In this document: positions 46,094-57,090 of the stretch, piece by piece
Layout: each line of letters opens with the position of its first letter
How positions within the stretch are numbered: position 1 is the stretch's first letter
NCBI GenBank assembly: GCA_963555705.1
Contig: OY743171.1
Location: forward strand, 25,290,852 to 25,354,851
Reading direction: 5' to 3'
Source of the DNA: Ligustrum vulgare
Lineage: Eukaryota; Streptophyta; Magnoliopsida; Lamiales; Oleaceae
DNA length: 64,000 nt
Notes under the pieces: generated by a model
What the model was told of the DNA's origin: nothing
The model's input: only the letters and a program-made list of their open reading frames with translations
The model's database searches: none
Made by a program: the position numbers and the translations under genes

Positions 46094-46105
46094 TGGTATT
46101 AGATC
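46094..46105 (+). promoter_or_regulatory. Degenerate primer site of chromovirus R
   Basis: TGGTATTAGATC, differing at two bases from the tRNA-iMet complement TGGTATCAGAGC, 5 bases after the LTR end. Confidence 0.75.
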
Positions 46106-46495
46106 TTGGATCTAAATTCAGTTGTTGTTATTTCTTGAATTTTCTTGAATTTTCGTTTTCTTCATAGTTTTCCTTAGTTTGATCCATACAGAAATCCAAC
46201 AAAATTCTATCTTATATATTTTAGTCAATTCTAATCAAAATTCAATTATATTTGTTTAGCTGCACTTGTAGTTGAATTCTCTGGTAAAAAAAAATATTTC
46301 CATATTTCCCAAATATTCTGAATTTCTTCAATTTTCAACTTTTCTTGTTCTTATTCGTGTCTTCTCTTGTCCCACCATTACTTGAAGTTCTTGGTTGTTC
46401 TTAAAGTGCTTGCAAGGGGGATTTTGACTGATACACGAGGATACATTTTGTGAGAAAATCCTTAATTATTTCTTTGAGAACTAACAATATCCAGC

Positions 46496-47640
46496 ATGCG
46501 GGATTCATCTTCTTCATCAGTTGGGGACAACAAGTGGATTGATAGAAGGGAGCCAACAGCTTCATCAATGAGCCACAACAAGCGACCTAAAGGTATGAAT
46601 AGGGTGGATAGGAATGATGTAGGTGTGATGACAGCTTTGCATGAACATTTTGAGAAGTTGATGACTAGAATGGATAAGCAGGAAGAAACTATTAATTGGT
46701 TGAATAGGGATCAAACTCATATGGTTCCTAGAGCTAGGAGGGGAAAAATCATAGGGTTGGATGTGGGTTTGATGAAAAGAGGATGATAGTGGATGGGAAA
46801 GTGTACATTCTTCAATGGCTAGTGTGGGAAAAATGAGTGAAAGGGGTGATAGGCGTGGAAGAGGTCATAGAAGGAGGCTTGAGAATAGAGATGAAGTGGA
46901 TGGTCACCTCGGAAATATTAAAATGACCATACCACCTTTTAGTGGGAGGAGTGACCCGGAGGCTTATTTAGATTAGGAGAAGAAAGTGGAGTTGATGTTT
47001 GAGTGCCATAACTATTCGGAGGAAAAGAAGGTTAAGCTTGCCATGGTGGAGTTCACTGACTACGCAATAAATTGGTGGTATCCATTGGTGAAGGACCAAA
47101 GGAGGAATGGTGAAATTTGGTGAATACATGGGTTGATATGAAAGCCATAATGAGAAAGAGGTTTTTCCTAAGCCACTATAATAGGGACATCTACCGAATG
47201 TTGCAGGAGCTTACACAGGGTTCTAGGAGTGTGGAGGAGTACCATAAGGATATGGAGGTGGCAATGATTAGAGCCAATATCATGGAAGATAGGGAGGCAA
47301 CGTTAGCTAGGTTCTTGAGTGGGCTAAATCGGAATATTACGAATGTGGTCGAGTTGCAGCACTATGTAGAGTTGGAAGACACGATGCATATCGCCATGAA
47401 GGTGGAAAGGTAACTAAGGCGAAGGGGGCAGCAAGACACTCACCGGAGTCTTATCCTACATCACAACCAAGATGGGAACACAATGATGATCATGTCCTTA
47501 AAGGGAAGGAGGAACCTACAACAAAAGGTAAAAATATTTCTGAATCCCAACCTACTAGAGATAGGAATATTAAGTGTTTTAAGTGTTTGGGTATGAGTCA
47601 TATTGCATCCAATGTCCAAATAAAAAGGAAATGCTTTTGC
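46496..47640 (+). pseudogene. gag: Chromovirus R gag
   Basis: From ATG 46496 a polar N-terminus with a coiled-coil-like stretch (ALHEHFEKLMTRMDKQEETI) is followed, after a frame change, by IKMTIPPFSGRSDPEAYLD and CHNYSEEKKVKLAMVEF. A further frame change leads to the core from 47117: MRKRFFLSHYNRDIYRML, LTQGSRSVEEYHKDMEVAMI and ARFLSGLNRNITNVVELQHY. A zinc knuckle starts KCFKCLG near 47571, its later residues split over two frames. Stops and frameshifts show it is inactive. Confidence 0.88.
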
Positions 47641-48202
47641 GTGACAATGGTGAAATTTGTTCAGAGGATGAATTTAAGGGGATGCCTAAGTTAGTGGATG
47701 TTGGGGCTAGTAGTAGTGATGAGGAAGGGTTGACTTATGCTCTGAAGGGCTCACTAGTCAATAGGTATTTCCTTAGCTCTCGAGCTAAAATAGATGAAAT
47801 TGATGAACAAAGGGATAATCTGTTTTAAACTAGGTGCTTCGTGGATAAAAAGGTTTGTGGAATGGTGATTGATGGGGGTAGTTGTACTAATGTAGTTAGT
47901 ACAATGTTGGTCAAAAAATTATTACCATTGGGAGTTACAAGGACAAGGTAGAATGTAATGTGGTACCTATGCATGTTGGCCATATCTTGTTAGGGAGGCT
48001 TTGGCAACATGATAGGAAGGTGTTACATGATGGTTTTAAAAATCGATATTCATTTGTGAAGGGCGTAAAGAAAATAACACTTGTTCCTTTATCTCCTAAG
48101 GAAGTTCGAGAAGATCAATTGAACATAAAAAGAGAGTTTGAGGGAAAAGATAAGAGTGTTGAGGCCACAACCTCTGAAAAAAGGATAGTGTGTGAAAATT
48201 GA
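47641..48202 (+). pseudogene. Chromovirus R protease region
   Basis: Frame fragments carry RDNGEICSEDEFKG, then RCFVDKKVCGMVIDGGSCTN with the active-site-like DGGS. From 47960, MHVGHILLGRLWQHDRKV and GFKNRYSFVKGVKKITLVPL are the usual end of this protease. The protein stops at 48202. RT, which should follow, is absent. Confidence 0.85.
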
Positions 48203-48354
48203 AAATAAGAAAGATGAGATCACGACCTCAGAAAAAGGAGAGAATGAGTGGAAAAATAAAATAGAGTCCACCACAAAATGATTTCGGAGACGAGCCGAGA
48301 AGATGAAGGGATCGAACCGAATCAAAGGGATGAAGTTTGGTGAATAGAACTACA

Positions 48355-48514
48355 ATTACAGCCGTAAGGAAGGAAGATCACGGCCGTAACTATCTCTCGG
48401 GTGAAAATGAAGAATTTCAGCAAAAACATACTTACGGCCATAACTTTGAGTCTCACGGCCATAAATCAAGAACAGAAGACCACTTACGGCCGTAAATGAG
48501 TTCTTCACGGCCGT
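48355..48514 (+). repeat. Six TTACGGCCGTAA-like words in three pairs
   Basis: Words of the form (TTA)CGGCC(G/A)TAA have their GCC at 48361, 48383, 48437, 48458, 48489 and 48510. Distances within pairs are 22, 21 and 21 bp; between pairs they are 54 and 31 bp. The intervening sequence is not repeated. They lie between the end of protease and the recognisable 3' LTR, and may be part of the LTR. Confidence 0.9.
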
Positions 48515-48569
48515 CCAATTTTCCAGATTTTCCTTGAATTTTAATTATTTTCTATTTTTAATTATTTAT

Positions 48570-49009
48570 TTACATATTTTGAACCCTAATTGCGGCTAGG
48601 GCTAGGTTTTAGGTTTAATTATTATGTTTTGGTTTTCATTACTGAGAGGTTAGACAACTTTGAAATTGAATTAATTGAGATTTTCTCTCTAGAAAAAGGA
48701 GGATTCCTTTTCTTGTTCTTCAAGAACACCAATTTCAAACTTATCAAATGTTGTGAAATATTTTTGGCACTCCAATCAAAAATATATCAAGGACTTTGGA
48801 ATTCCTTGTGGAATTTGGAAAACCTCGGTTCTTCAATCCGCATCGTCGAATCTTCGCGTCGTGATTGTTGGGTCAAGGTCCTATCATCAATTCTATCTCT
48901 TTTTCAGTTATTTTATTTCTTGTTTCTTATGCTTGTTGCTGAATTTAGATCTTTCCTATTGTCGTGTCGTTATTCCTCATTTTTGTCGCTTTTCCCGAGT
49001 GGGATCGCA
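48570..49009 (+). mobile_element. 3' LTR of chromovirus R
   Basis: The alignable part starts near 48570 and ends GGGATCGCA at 49009. It matches the split 5' LTR (23690-23826 plus 45765-46088). Its 5' boundary could lie upstream of the palindromic words. It is inserted in the integrase of a minus-strand Athila. Confidence 0.82.
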
Positions 49010-50110
49010 TCACTTTCAGACTCTTGATTTCAACCGCACCATGTGGGGAAATATTAACGACAATGAATGGACCAACCCAACTAGAACGAAGCTTACTAGG
49101 AAATAGTTTTAGTCTAGAGTAAAAAAGAATCACTTTATGTCCAATATTGAAACTTTTTCGTGAAATGCATTGGTCATGGAATGCTTTCGTCCAATCTTTG
49201 TATGTCATATGCTTCATTTTAAATCTCTTCAAGTTCTTGTAGTTGGAGCTTTCGGTGATCTCCTACTGTTCCCCGGCCCATGTTGCATTGTTTGATGGAC
49301 CAATAAGTTTTATGTTCTAGCTCAACTAGCAAATGGCATGGTTTTCCATACACCAATCAGTATCATGACATTCTGATCAGGGTTTTTTATGCAGTTCAAT
49401 ATGCCCATAGAGCATCATCAAGCCTGATGCTCTAATCCTTCCGATTCGGTTGAAAAGTCTTCTCGAGAATGGGTTTGATCTATCTGTTAGATATTTTTGC
49501 TCGTCCACTTGTCTGTGGGTGATATGAAGTGGAAACCCTGTGCATCACTCCATATTTCTTCATTAGAGCTTCGATGGTACGGTTACAAAAGTGAGTCCCC
49601 CTATTACTAATCATAGCCCTAGGAATCTCGAACCTGCTGAAGATGTTAGATTTGACAAAATCTTAAACCACTTTAGCATCATTAGTTCGGGTGGCCTTTG
49701 CCTCCACCAATTAAGAAACATAATCTACAACTAAGAGAATATAAGTGCAACTGAAAGAATTGGGGAATGGTCCCATAAAATCGATGCCCCAAACATCTAA
49801 GATTTCACACACGATGATTGGAGTTTGGGGCATTTGATTTTGCTTGAATAAGTTACCTGTACTCTGGCAGTTGTTGCAAGACTTACAAAATATGTATGCA
49901 TCTTTGAAAAGTGTAGGCCAATAAAAACAACTTTCCAGTACCTTTTGTACGGTTCTCTTGGGTCCGAAATGTCCTCCACATGCTTATGAGTGGCAAAATG
50001 TGAGTATTGATTGGTACTCGGACTCGGGTACACATCTCGGGATGATTTGATCTGGACACCTCTTCCACAAATATGGGTCATCCCAGATATAGTATTTAGC
50101 GTCACTCCTC
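49010..50110 (-). pseudogene. pol: Athila A integrase
   Basis: In minus-strand order, a zinc-binding segment lies near 50100-49850, then the core with WGIDFMGPFPNSF (first D), [10 protein letters not shown] (the second catalytic D is replaced by N), and a HPQTSGQAKISNR stretch (the catalytic E is replaced by K). The C-terminal part follows: [35 protein letters not shown]. It is cut at 49010 by chromovirus R. Two altered catalytic residues plus frameshifts make it inactive. Confidence 0.9.
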
Positions 50111-50592
50111 AGCTTGTGTTTCTTTGCTTGTGAAAGACCAGCAGGTGTTAGCTTAGAAGTCATATAATTCACTAGGTCAACATAGCATGGAGGGTTCACT
50201 TCAATAGCGAATAAGCTTTCATCTGGAAAAGATTCACACAAGGGTTTGTCATCTTCGGCTCTTACCACTCGATTGAGATGATCAGCTACCACATTTTTAC
50301 ATCCTGCTTTATTCTTGATTTCCATGTCAAACTCTTGCAGTAAGAGTATCCATCGAAAGATTCTCTGTTTTGCATCCTTTTTCACAAGTAGGTGTCTCAA
50401 TGTTGCATGATCTGTAAAGACAATAACCTTAGATCCCAATAAATAAGAACGAAATTTTTCTAAAGCAAATACCACATATAAAAGTTCTTTTTCAGTGGTG
50501 GAATAGTTTGTTTGGACTTGATTCAGAGTCCGTGATTCATAGTAGATCACATGGGATACTCTTCCAACTCTTTGCCCTACAACCGCTTCTAC
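50111..50592 (-). pseudogene. pol: Athila A RNase H, first part
   Basis: The frame contains [40 protein letters not shown], then [18 protein letters not shown] and the end VVADHLNRV. This is the RNase H of Athila RT. The open frame continues into the inserted element at 50593, giving an artificial N-terminus there. The true upstream part is at 51172-51210. Confidence 0.9.
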
Positions 50593-51171
50593 TGTAACGA
50601 CCCGGCTCCCTCGCTGGGGCCTTCTCCGAGTCGTACTCATGGTCTTTCCACTCCCCCCTTGGTCGTCCTGGTCCTCAAGGGCTGCCAGCCTCGTTTCCAA
50701 GAAGTGGATTTTTTGCCTTCCGCAGGGATCGAACCTTGTACCTAGGGGTTAAGTACAAAGATTCTTAAATCCCTGCTACCATTAGACTAATTGTAACGAC
50801 CCAGCTCCCTCGCTGGGGCCTTCTCCGAGTCGTACTCATGGTCTTTCCACTCCCCCCTTGGTCATCCTGGTCCTCAAGGGCTGCCGGCCTCGTTTCCAAG
50901 AAGTGGATTTTTTGCCTTCCGCAGGGATCGAACCTTGTACCTAGGGGTTAAATACAAAGATTCTTAAATCCCTGCTACCATTAGACCAAAGTGGTCTAAT
51001 GGTAGCAGGATTCCATGAATCTTTGTACTTAACCCCTAGGTGCAAGGTTCGAATCTTGCGGGAGGCAAAAATCCACTTCTGGAGAAGGCCCCAGCGAGGG
51101 AGCCAGGGGGGAGTGGAAAGATCATGAGTACGACACGGAGAAGGCCCCAGCGAGGGAGCCGGGTCGTTACA
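50593..51171. mobile_element. Palindromic tRNA-derived SINE-like composite
   Basis: Three copies of a 180-200-bp unit: two in tandem on the minus strand (50593-50791, 50792-50988) and one on the plus strand (50992-51171). The last two meet head to head: CTGCTACCATTAGACCA, 3 bases, then its complement. The plus copy has a pol III A box (TGGTCTAATGG) and B box (GGTTCGAATCT), like the 5' part of tRNA-Gly. Units end GGGTCGTTACA. Both ends of the composite are inverted copies (TGTAACGACCCGGCTCCC). Flanks are TCTAC at 50588-50592 and 51172-51176. Removing it with one flank makes the RNase H frame continuous. Confidence 0.82.
51046..51056 (+). promoter_or_regulatory. Pol III B box of the SINE-like unit
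   Basis: GGTTCGAATCT matches the B-box consensus GGTTCGAANCC at 9 of 10 defined positions. The A box (50992-51002) lies 44 bases upstream, a normal internal-promoter spacing. The inverted copies at about 50930 and 50730 have the same boxes on the minus strand. Confidence 0.75.
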
Positions 51172-52352
51172 TCTACAGTATAGTCACTGTCATCACACAT
51201 ATTTCGAATGGGAGGTCTTTTTTAGGCGGTTGAATAATCGGAGGTGTAGTCAACCGCTCCTTGAGTTGGTCTAATGCCTTTTTGCATAGGTCAATGAAAT
51301 CAAACGGTACATCCTTTTACAACAAATTGAACAGCGGTGATGCAATTTTATAGAAGTCTTTTATAAACTTGTGGTAGGAACCTGCATGCCTAAGAAAATA
51401 TCGTATATCCCGCACACTTACGGGGTAAGGCAATGCTGATATGAGATCTACTTTAGCCTTATCAACTTCTATTCACTTGAGAGACACTACATGACCTAAC
51501 ACTATCCCTTGATCCACCATCCCTTGATCCACCATAAAATGACATTTTTCCCAATGAAGAACTTGGTTAGTGTCAATGCATCGTTTCAAGATTAATGTCA
51601 AGTTATCTAAGCATGCCTCAAATGAGAACCCCACACACTAAAGTCATCCATGAACACTTCGATTATTTTTCCTATGTATTCTAAAAAAATGCTCATCATG
51701 CAACGTTGGAATGTAGCGGGGGCATTACATAAACCAAAAGGCATGAGCCTATATGCAAATGTGCCCAAAGGACATTTGAATGTGGTTTTTTCCTGATCCT
51801 TTGGTGTTATAGCAATTTGAAATACCTAAAAAAACCGTCTATGAAATAGTAATGGGAATGACCAACTAACTTATCTAACATTTGATCAACAAAGGGGAGG
51901 GGAAAATGATCCCTTCGGGTGTCAGCGTTTACCTTTCTATAATCGATGCATACCTGGTATCCTATTTGCACCCTAGTTGGTACAAGCTCTCCTTCCTTGT
52001 TTTTAACAACTATCACTCCAGATTTCTTTGTCACCACTTGTACTGGGATGATCCATTTACTGTTTGAGATAGGGTAGATCATTCCTACCCCCAGTAGCTT
52101 TAGAATTTCTTTCTTTACTACCTCCATTATTGCTGGATTTAATCTTTGCTGAGCTTGCCTTGATGGTTGGGCTCCTTCTTCAAGCAGTATCCTATGCATA
52201 CAGACTGATGGACTGATTCCCTTGATATCTACAATTGTCCAGCCAATGGCCTCCTTGTGATCCCGCAAAACCCGAACTAATTTATCTTCCTCCACCATAG
52301 TTAGGTTGGCTGAAACGATCATGGGGATCATTTCTCCTTTCCAGATAGACAT
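51172..52352 (-). pseudogene. pol: Athila A reverse transcriptase
   Basis: The frame from 52352 to 51807 has KEAIGWTIVDIKGISPSVCM, HRILLEEGAQPSRQAQQRLN, then the fingers (SKWIIPVQVVTKKSG, YQVCIDYRKVNADTRRDHFP). Further on, in broken frames, come the palm with an FMDDFS motif near 51650 and the thumb, followed by the connection to RNase H at about 51250. FMDD instead of YVDD is normal for Athila. Frame breaks lie near 51800 and 51620. Confidence 0.9.
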
Positions 52353-52360
52353 ATTTCAAA

Positions 52361-53225
52361 TGGCCGGGTAAAGGTTTCATCTTGACAACTAGTGCCTGCA
52401 AAATAGAGGATGGTAATTTATTAGGACAGTCCCTCAATTGAATTGTTTTGACATTATACCTGCTCGGGATGAGCTTCAATGAATTTACCGCGGCTATTGT
52501 ATTTTGCAGTTCTTCACTCATCTCCATCTCTTCATCTTTAACCTGCTTCAATGATTCAAAGAGGGCTATTTCAAGCTCATCCCTATAATTTAACTCAAAA
52601 ACTTTTTGCCCAGCAAAAGTAATGACATTAATAGCATAGGCAGCACAAATATCATTTGGGTGTTTCATTACATCAATGATATTAAATTGCACTTCCTCCC
52701 CATCAAATCCCATCGTCAGAACCCCTTTTCTTACATCAATTATAGTTTGGGAAGTCCACAAAAATGGCCTTCCCAGCAATATAGGAGTAGAGTTTGGAGA
52801 GTGGTCATCATTTATGTGTAACACATAAAAATTGTAGGAAATACTAACCCCCCACTTGCACTAGAACATCTTCAACTACCCCGTCTGGATAAGCATTAGA
52901 ACAATCGGTCAGTTGAATGACAACACTAGTTTTTGTCAGTTTAGCAAGTTTTAATGAAGCATAGGTTGATCTAGGAATTACGTTAATAGATGCTCCTAAG
53001 TCTATCAAAACACTTTATCTTAGTGTTACCTATTTGATAGGGTATGGTAAATATACCTGGATCCTTACACTTGGGAGGTAATTTCCTTTGAAACAGTGCA
53101 GACATAGTTTCTCCCATTCTTACCTTCTCATTTCCTTTCAAGTTCCTCTTATTGGTGCACAGGTCTTTCAAGAATTTTGCGTAACGTGGGATTTGCTTGA
53201 TTGAATCCAATAGGGGAATGTTCAA
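52361..53225 (-). pseudogene. pol: Athila A protease and linker to RT
   Basis: From 53225: NIPLLDSIKQIPRYAKFLKD, then KRKLPPKCKDPG-like FTIPYQIGNTK, a frame break near 53000-52990 at the active-site region, and from 52824 STPILLGRPFLWTSQTIID. The linker to RT continues to 52361 and overlaps the RT frame. The D-L-G-A-S active site is not intact in any single frame. Confidence 0.85.
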
Positions 53226-54667
53226 TTCTACCTTCTTGAAAGCTCCAGCATTCCCTTTTCCTTGTTTTCCTTGTTTGTTTTTGCTAACCTTCTAGGAAAA
53301 GGGGGTGGGGTTGATTTAGCATTTAAAATAGAGTCAAATTTTACCTAAGGGTTTTCTGAAGTGATTTCCTTCTTTTCAACTTCTCTTTCTTCGTCTTATT
53401 TTTCTTCAATTGCAGAGGGTTTCATTTGTGACCCCTCAATCTCTTTCCAACCCCATAAAGTCATGGCACTTACGTTTTTAGGATTTACCGCGGGTTGAGA
53501 TGGCAATTTGTCTCCAGATTGTGACTCCAATCTGTTAATGGCTATAGCCATTTGGCTCATCTGGTTCTCTAGATTCTAAATACTGGATTTTTGCATCCTG
53601 TTGAAATTGCAACGTGTTAGATGCCAATGTTTTAACCTTATCTTTAAGAGACATACCTGAGTTTTGGGATTTTTGTTGATATTGCCCCTAAGGTTGGAAA
53701 TTCCCTTGCTGCTGAAATTGCCCTTGAGGTTTGTTGGAGACAAAACCCGGGGGCTTGTTAGCTCCATAACTTAGATTGGGGTGATTCCTCATCCAAGGTT
53801 GTAGGTATTGGAATATGGATTGTATTGTTATCTTTGAAAAGGGAAACCCCCTGCAACATTCACTTGTTCATTATTCTCCTCTTGCAACACCGGGCAATCG
53901 TTCATTGGATACCCAAAATTCACATATATCCTGCATGCCTTGACTTGTTGTGAGTTCCCTACAGCAAGTTGTTTTACAAGATGTGTCAGTTCAGATAATT
54001 GATTTTCAATATTGGAACCACTTACCTTATTCATGCTCCAAACTTGTATATCCCTATTCAAATTAAACTGTCGAGTGTTCTTAGCCATATTAGAAATCAT
54101 GGCCCGTGCTTGTTCTGGTGTTTTATCCATTAATGCACCTCCACTTGCGGAGTCTATCATGCTCCTATCAATTGGTGACAATCCTTCATAAAATTATTGC
54201 ATCAGGAGTTGCTCAGGGATCCGGTGATGTGGACAGCTTAAAATAAGCTTCTCGAAATTCTCCCAATATTCATACAGTATTTTGTCACTGTTCTGGCGTA
54301 CTCCATAGGTTTCTTTCCGAATGGCACCAATTCTAGATGTAGGGAAGTAATTCTCTAGGAAAAGTCTCTTCATGTCATTCCAAGTGGTGACTATTCTGGA
54401 CGGCAAACAATAAAGCCAATCAGTGGAAGTATCTTTCAGTGAGAACGAGAAGGCCCTTATTTTAATTTGCTCCTCTGTAATGCTCGTTGGTTTCATACTA
54501 TCGCATGCTGCATTAAATTCTTTGAGATGTCTATATGGGTCCTGATCAGGTTGTCCTAGCACAATGATCCATTGGAACATTTCATCAAACACAATATGGG
54601 CATAGGAAAAATCTAGGAAAATCACAACATTCTCAACATGCTTCAACCCAAAAATTTCACCTATCAA
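53226..54667 (-). pseudogene. gag: Athila A gag
   Basis: From 54667: QPDQDPYRHLKEFNAACDSM, IRAFSFSLKDTSTDWLYCLP, then MKRLFLENYFPTSRIGAIRK and CPHHRIPEQLLMQ. A stop at 54191 follows. From 54181: MIDSASGGALMDKTPEQARA, then the knuckle region CRIYVNFGYPMNDCP. 53770-53226 is a Q/P-rich linker with several stops. The N-terminus before 54667 is missing; the sequence there belongs to another Athila tail. Confidence 0.88.
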
Positions 54668-55613
54668 TTCACAATCATAATCAAGCTAGAGACTATCTAT
54701 GCCCATCTTCCGTTCATCTCAAAATCAACATCATAATTTCAAAAAAACTTCCAAATTTTTCGAAAATTAAGGGTTTCCATGAAGAACATACCATAGATTG
54801 ATGATGAAGAGATGAAAATTACTTGCTATTGTTGAGATGAGAAGTAAAGTGGAGGTTAGAAGTGAGATTTGGGTGTGGGCCATGAAGAGAGAACTATGGT
54901 CGAGTTTGTTTTAAAATGAGGGAGCACGTTCGTGTTTTAAAAAACAGATTTCTGCCCTCGATAACAAATTTGTTGAATTTCATTTTGCAATTTCGACCAC
55001 TTCCCTTATCTCAAAATGACTCATTTTTAACCCATGAACTTGAATTACCATTTATTACACATGAATGGGTGTGATGAACTCTTTTAACACCCACATTCAC
55101 TTCACCACAACCTACTCACATGACGTAATTTCTAGTGTAACATATTAGACTATATGTGCCTAGCTTCCCAAATAGTAGTCTCTCCAATGGAATGCAACAT
55201 GATAAAGTTGTAATAGTACCATAAAGTCCAATACCCAAGATGATGATAACTCAAAAATGATAGTATGATAAAAAAAATGATAGTATGACAAAAATATCAA
55301 AAAGAATGCAACAATGCCTAATCTACATGCAAAGCAAGAAAATGCTCTAAATAACCAAATTAAAGGATACCAAAAAGGATGCAATGGTTAGGTTACTCCC
55401 AACAAGTGCTAGGTTTATAGTCTTAAGCTAGGCCTTTTTTGTGATCATTCCGGCACTACAATATCGATGATTGATTTTTATTTAGGAAAATCAACTTCAA
55501 AATAGTGCTTTATTCTTTGTCCATTGACCCTGAAGTGACCTTTCTTTGGATGATGAATCTCGAAAGTACCATAGGGAAATGATTTTACAATAGCGAACAC
55601 ATCAGACAATGTC
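54668..55613 (-). mobile_element. 3' tail of a second minus-strand Athila
   Basis: From 55613 the minus strand shows the end of an Athila integrase (FEIHHPKKGHFRVNGQRIKH, then YFEVDFPK) to about 55440. The motif CTTGTTGGGAGTAACC (near 55400) follows, a decayed TTGTTGGGAGGCAACCC. The rest is noncoding, with a segment resembling the family A interior and a possible splice donor ATGGTATGTTC near 54790. No LTR separates it from the gag at 54667, so the two elements are joined by a rearrangement. Confidence 0.7.
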
Positions 55614-57090
55614 TAGAACAATGGACAGAATGCTACGCGTGTTAATGATGGGGAAATACTCACATTAATGGAAAAAATGGTTTAAACAATGGTACTTTTG
55701 CCACAAATCAAGGGACAAATTTTAGGCCTCAAGTGATTCTGCCAGTAAACCAGCCTATAGATGCCCCATATGATCCTAATGTTTTGTTGAGAAATCAAAT
55801 CACAGAGTTAGTACAAGATCAAATGGCTTTTGGGATTTGACCTTTCTTTAGGCCGACCTATAGGAAGTCATATCCTGATTGGGTACAAAGTGCCAGAGTT
55901 TTTATTATTTACCAGCCTAGGAGAAGTATCTACTCTGGAACATATAGGGTCATTCACATTGCAATTTGGTGAAGTAACTGATTATCACTAAAATGAGATT
56001 ATTTCCTAGTTCATTAACAGGGGTAGCTTTCTCATGGTTTATTAATTTGCCATTAAATTTATTCAGTCATGGAAACATTTAGAATAATTATTCCACACCC
56101 AGTTTTATAAAATTGTATTTCAGGTTACTTTGGCCGATTTGGAAAATTTACATCAAATGCCAAATGAATGGGTAGAAGTTTTCCTTCAGAGGTTTAAAAT
56201 AGTTAGGAGTAAATATTTTGTACCTTTACCTGAGAAAGAATTTGTTAAAATTGCTCAAAGTTGTTTAAGCTTTGATTTAAAGAAGAAATTTTAGGATAGG
56301 GAATTTCCTGACCTTTTTTAATTAACTGTTAATGTTATTAGGTATGACTGTTTAGTAAGAGAAGAAGAGCAAATGAGAATTCTAGCAAAGGACTTATTAT
56401 AGAGACCCAAATTTCGATGTTCATACCATTGATGAATATTATGATAAGACCAAAATATGTTTGGCCGAATTGATTAAGGGAGATACATATGCTTGTCCTT
56501 TAATGGTCAAATCAGGAACATCGGTCAAGAATGAGCCTATGAGAGATAATAGAAAAAAGGCTAGGATATTCTCTTTTGATGTGACCAAACCCGATATCAT
56601 ATTTGATAAATTATATAAAAATGAACAAATAAAATTGATCGACAAGCACAAATTGCCAAACTCTGAACAAATTAAGGGTAAAAAGTATTGTAAATGGCAC
56701 AATGCATGGTCTCATATGAAAAAAAATTGCTTAGTTTTTCGTCATGTATTACAGGATGCCATCGAATCAGGGCGAATCACTTTTGAAGCTAAGAAGAAGA
56801 TGGAAATGGATGAAAATCCTTTTCCACGGCCACTTGATATTAGTATGGTAAGGACTGGTTCTAAAAGTGGGTTGCCAAAGTTTAAATTGGTAGTAGATGA
56901 TGGAGATGAAGATTTTGAGCCACATCCTAGTGTCTTTGAATGTCTCAAAGGAAATGAAGTTAGAAGAGATGAAGGGATCGTATGTACTAGATGTAAAAGA
57001 GAAGTAAATGAAAAAGTGGAAAAGACAGGAGCATGGGATCAACATCATCGTCCTTGTATTGTTCCAAATTTCCAGCCTTTTGGAGGATGA
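55614..57090 (+). pseudogene. gag: Tat D gag
   Basis: The 5' part (55614-56400) is readable in broken frames: PTYRKSYPDWVQSARVF, then LFPSSLTGVAFSWFINLP and LHQMPNEW-like sequence. It becomes open at 56461-57090 with FSFDVTKPDIIFDKLYK, KGKKYCKWHNAWSHMKKNC and LQDAIESGRITFEAKKKM. The C-x-W-H...K-N-C arrangement is the Tat nucleocapsid motif. The 5' LTR and the gag start are missing; the element begins abruptly at 55614. Confidence 0.87.

Larger units (their letters stand above)
46089..48349 (+). mobile_element. Interior of chromovirus R (gag-protease only)
   Basis: Primer site, gag and protease are followed within about 150 bp by the palindrome-rich region and the 3' LTR. RT, RNase H, integrase and chromodomain are missing. 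46106-46495 is an untranslated leader with no recognisable gene. Clade within the chromoviruses (CRM or Reina type) is not settled. Confidence 0.82.

Noticed and set aside
50992..51066. A genuine tRNA-Gly gene
   Set aside because: A and B boxes are present but the acceptor and anticodon stems do not pair, and the unit is repeated three times inside a mobile insertion.
50593..51171. Solo LTR or miniature LTR element (TRIM) because of TG...CA ends and 5-bp duplication
   Set aside because: The two ends are inverted, not direct, copies, and there is no PBS or PPT. The integrase-like duplication is noted in the findings instead.
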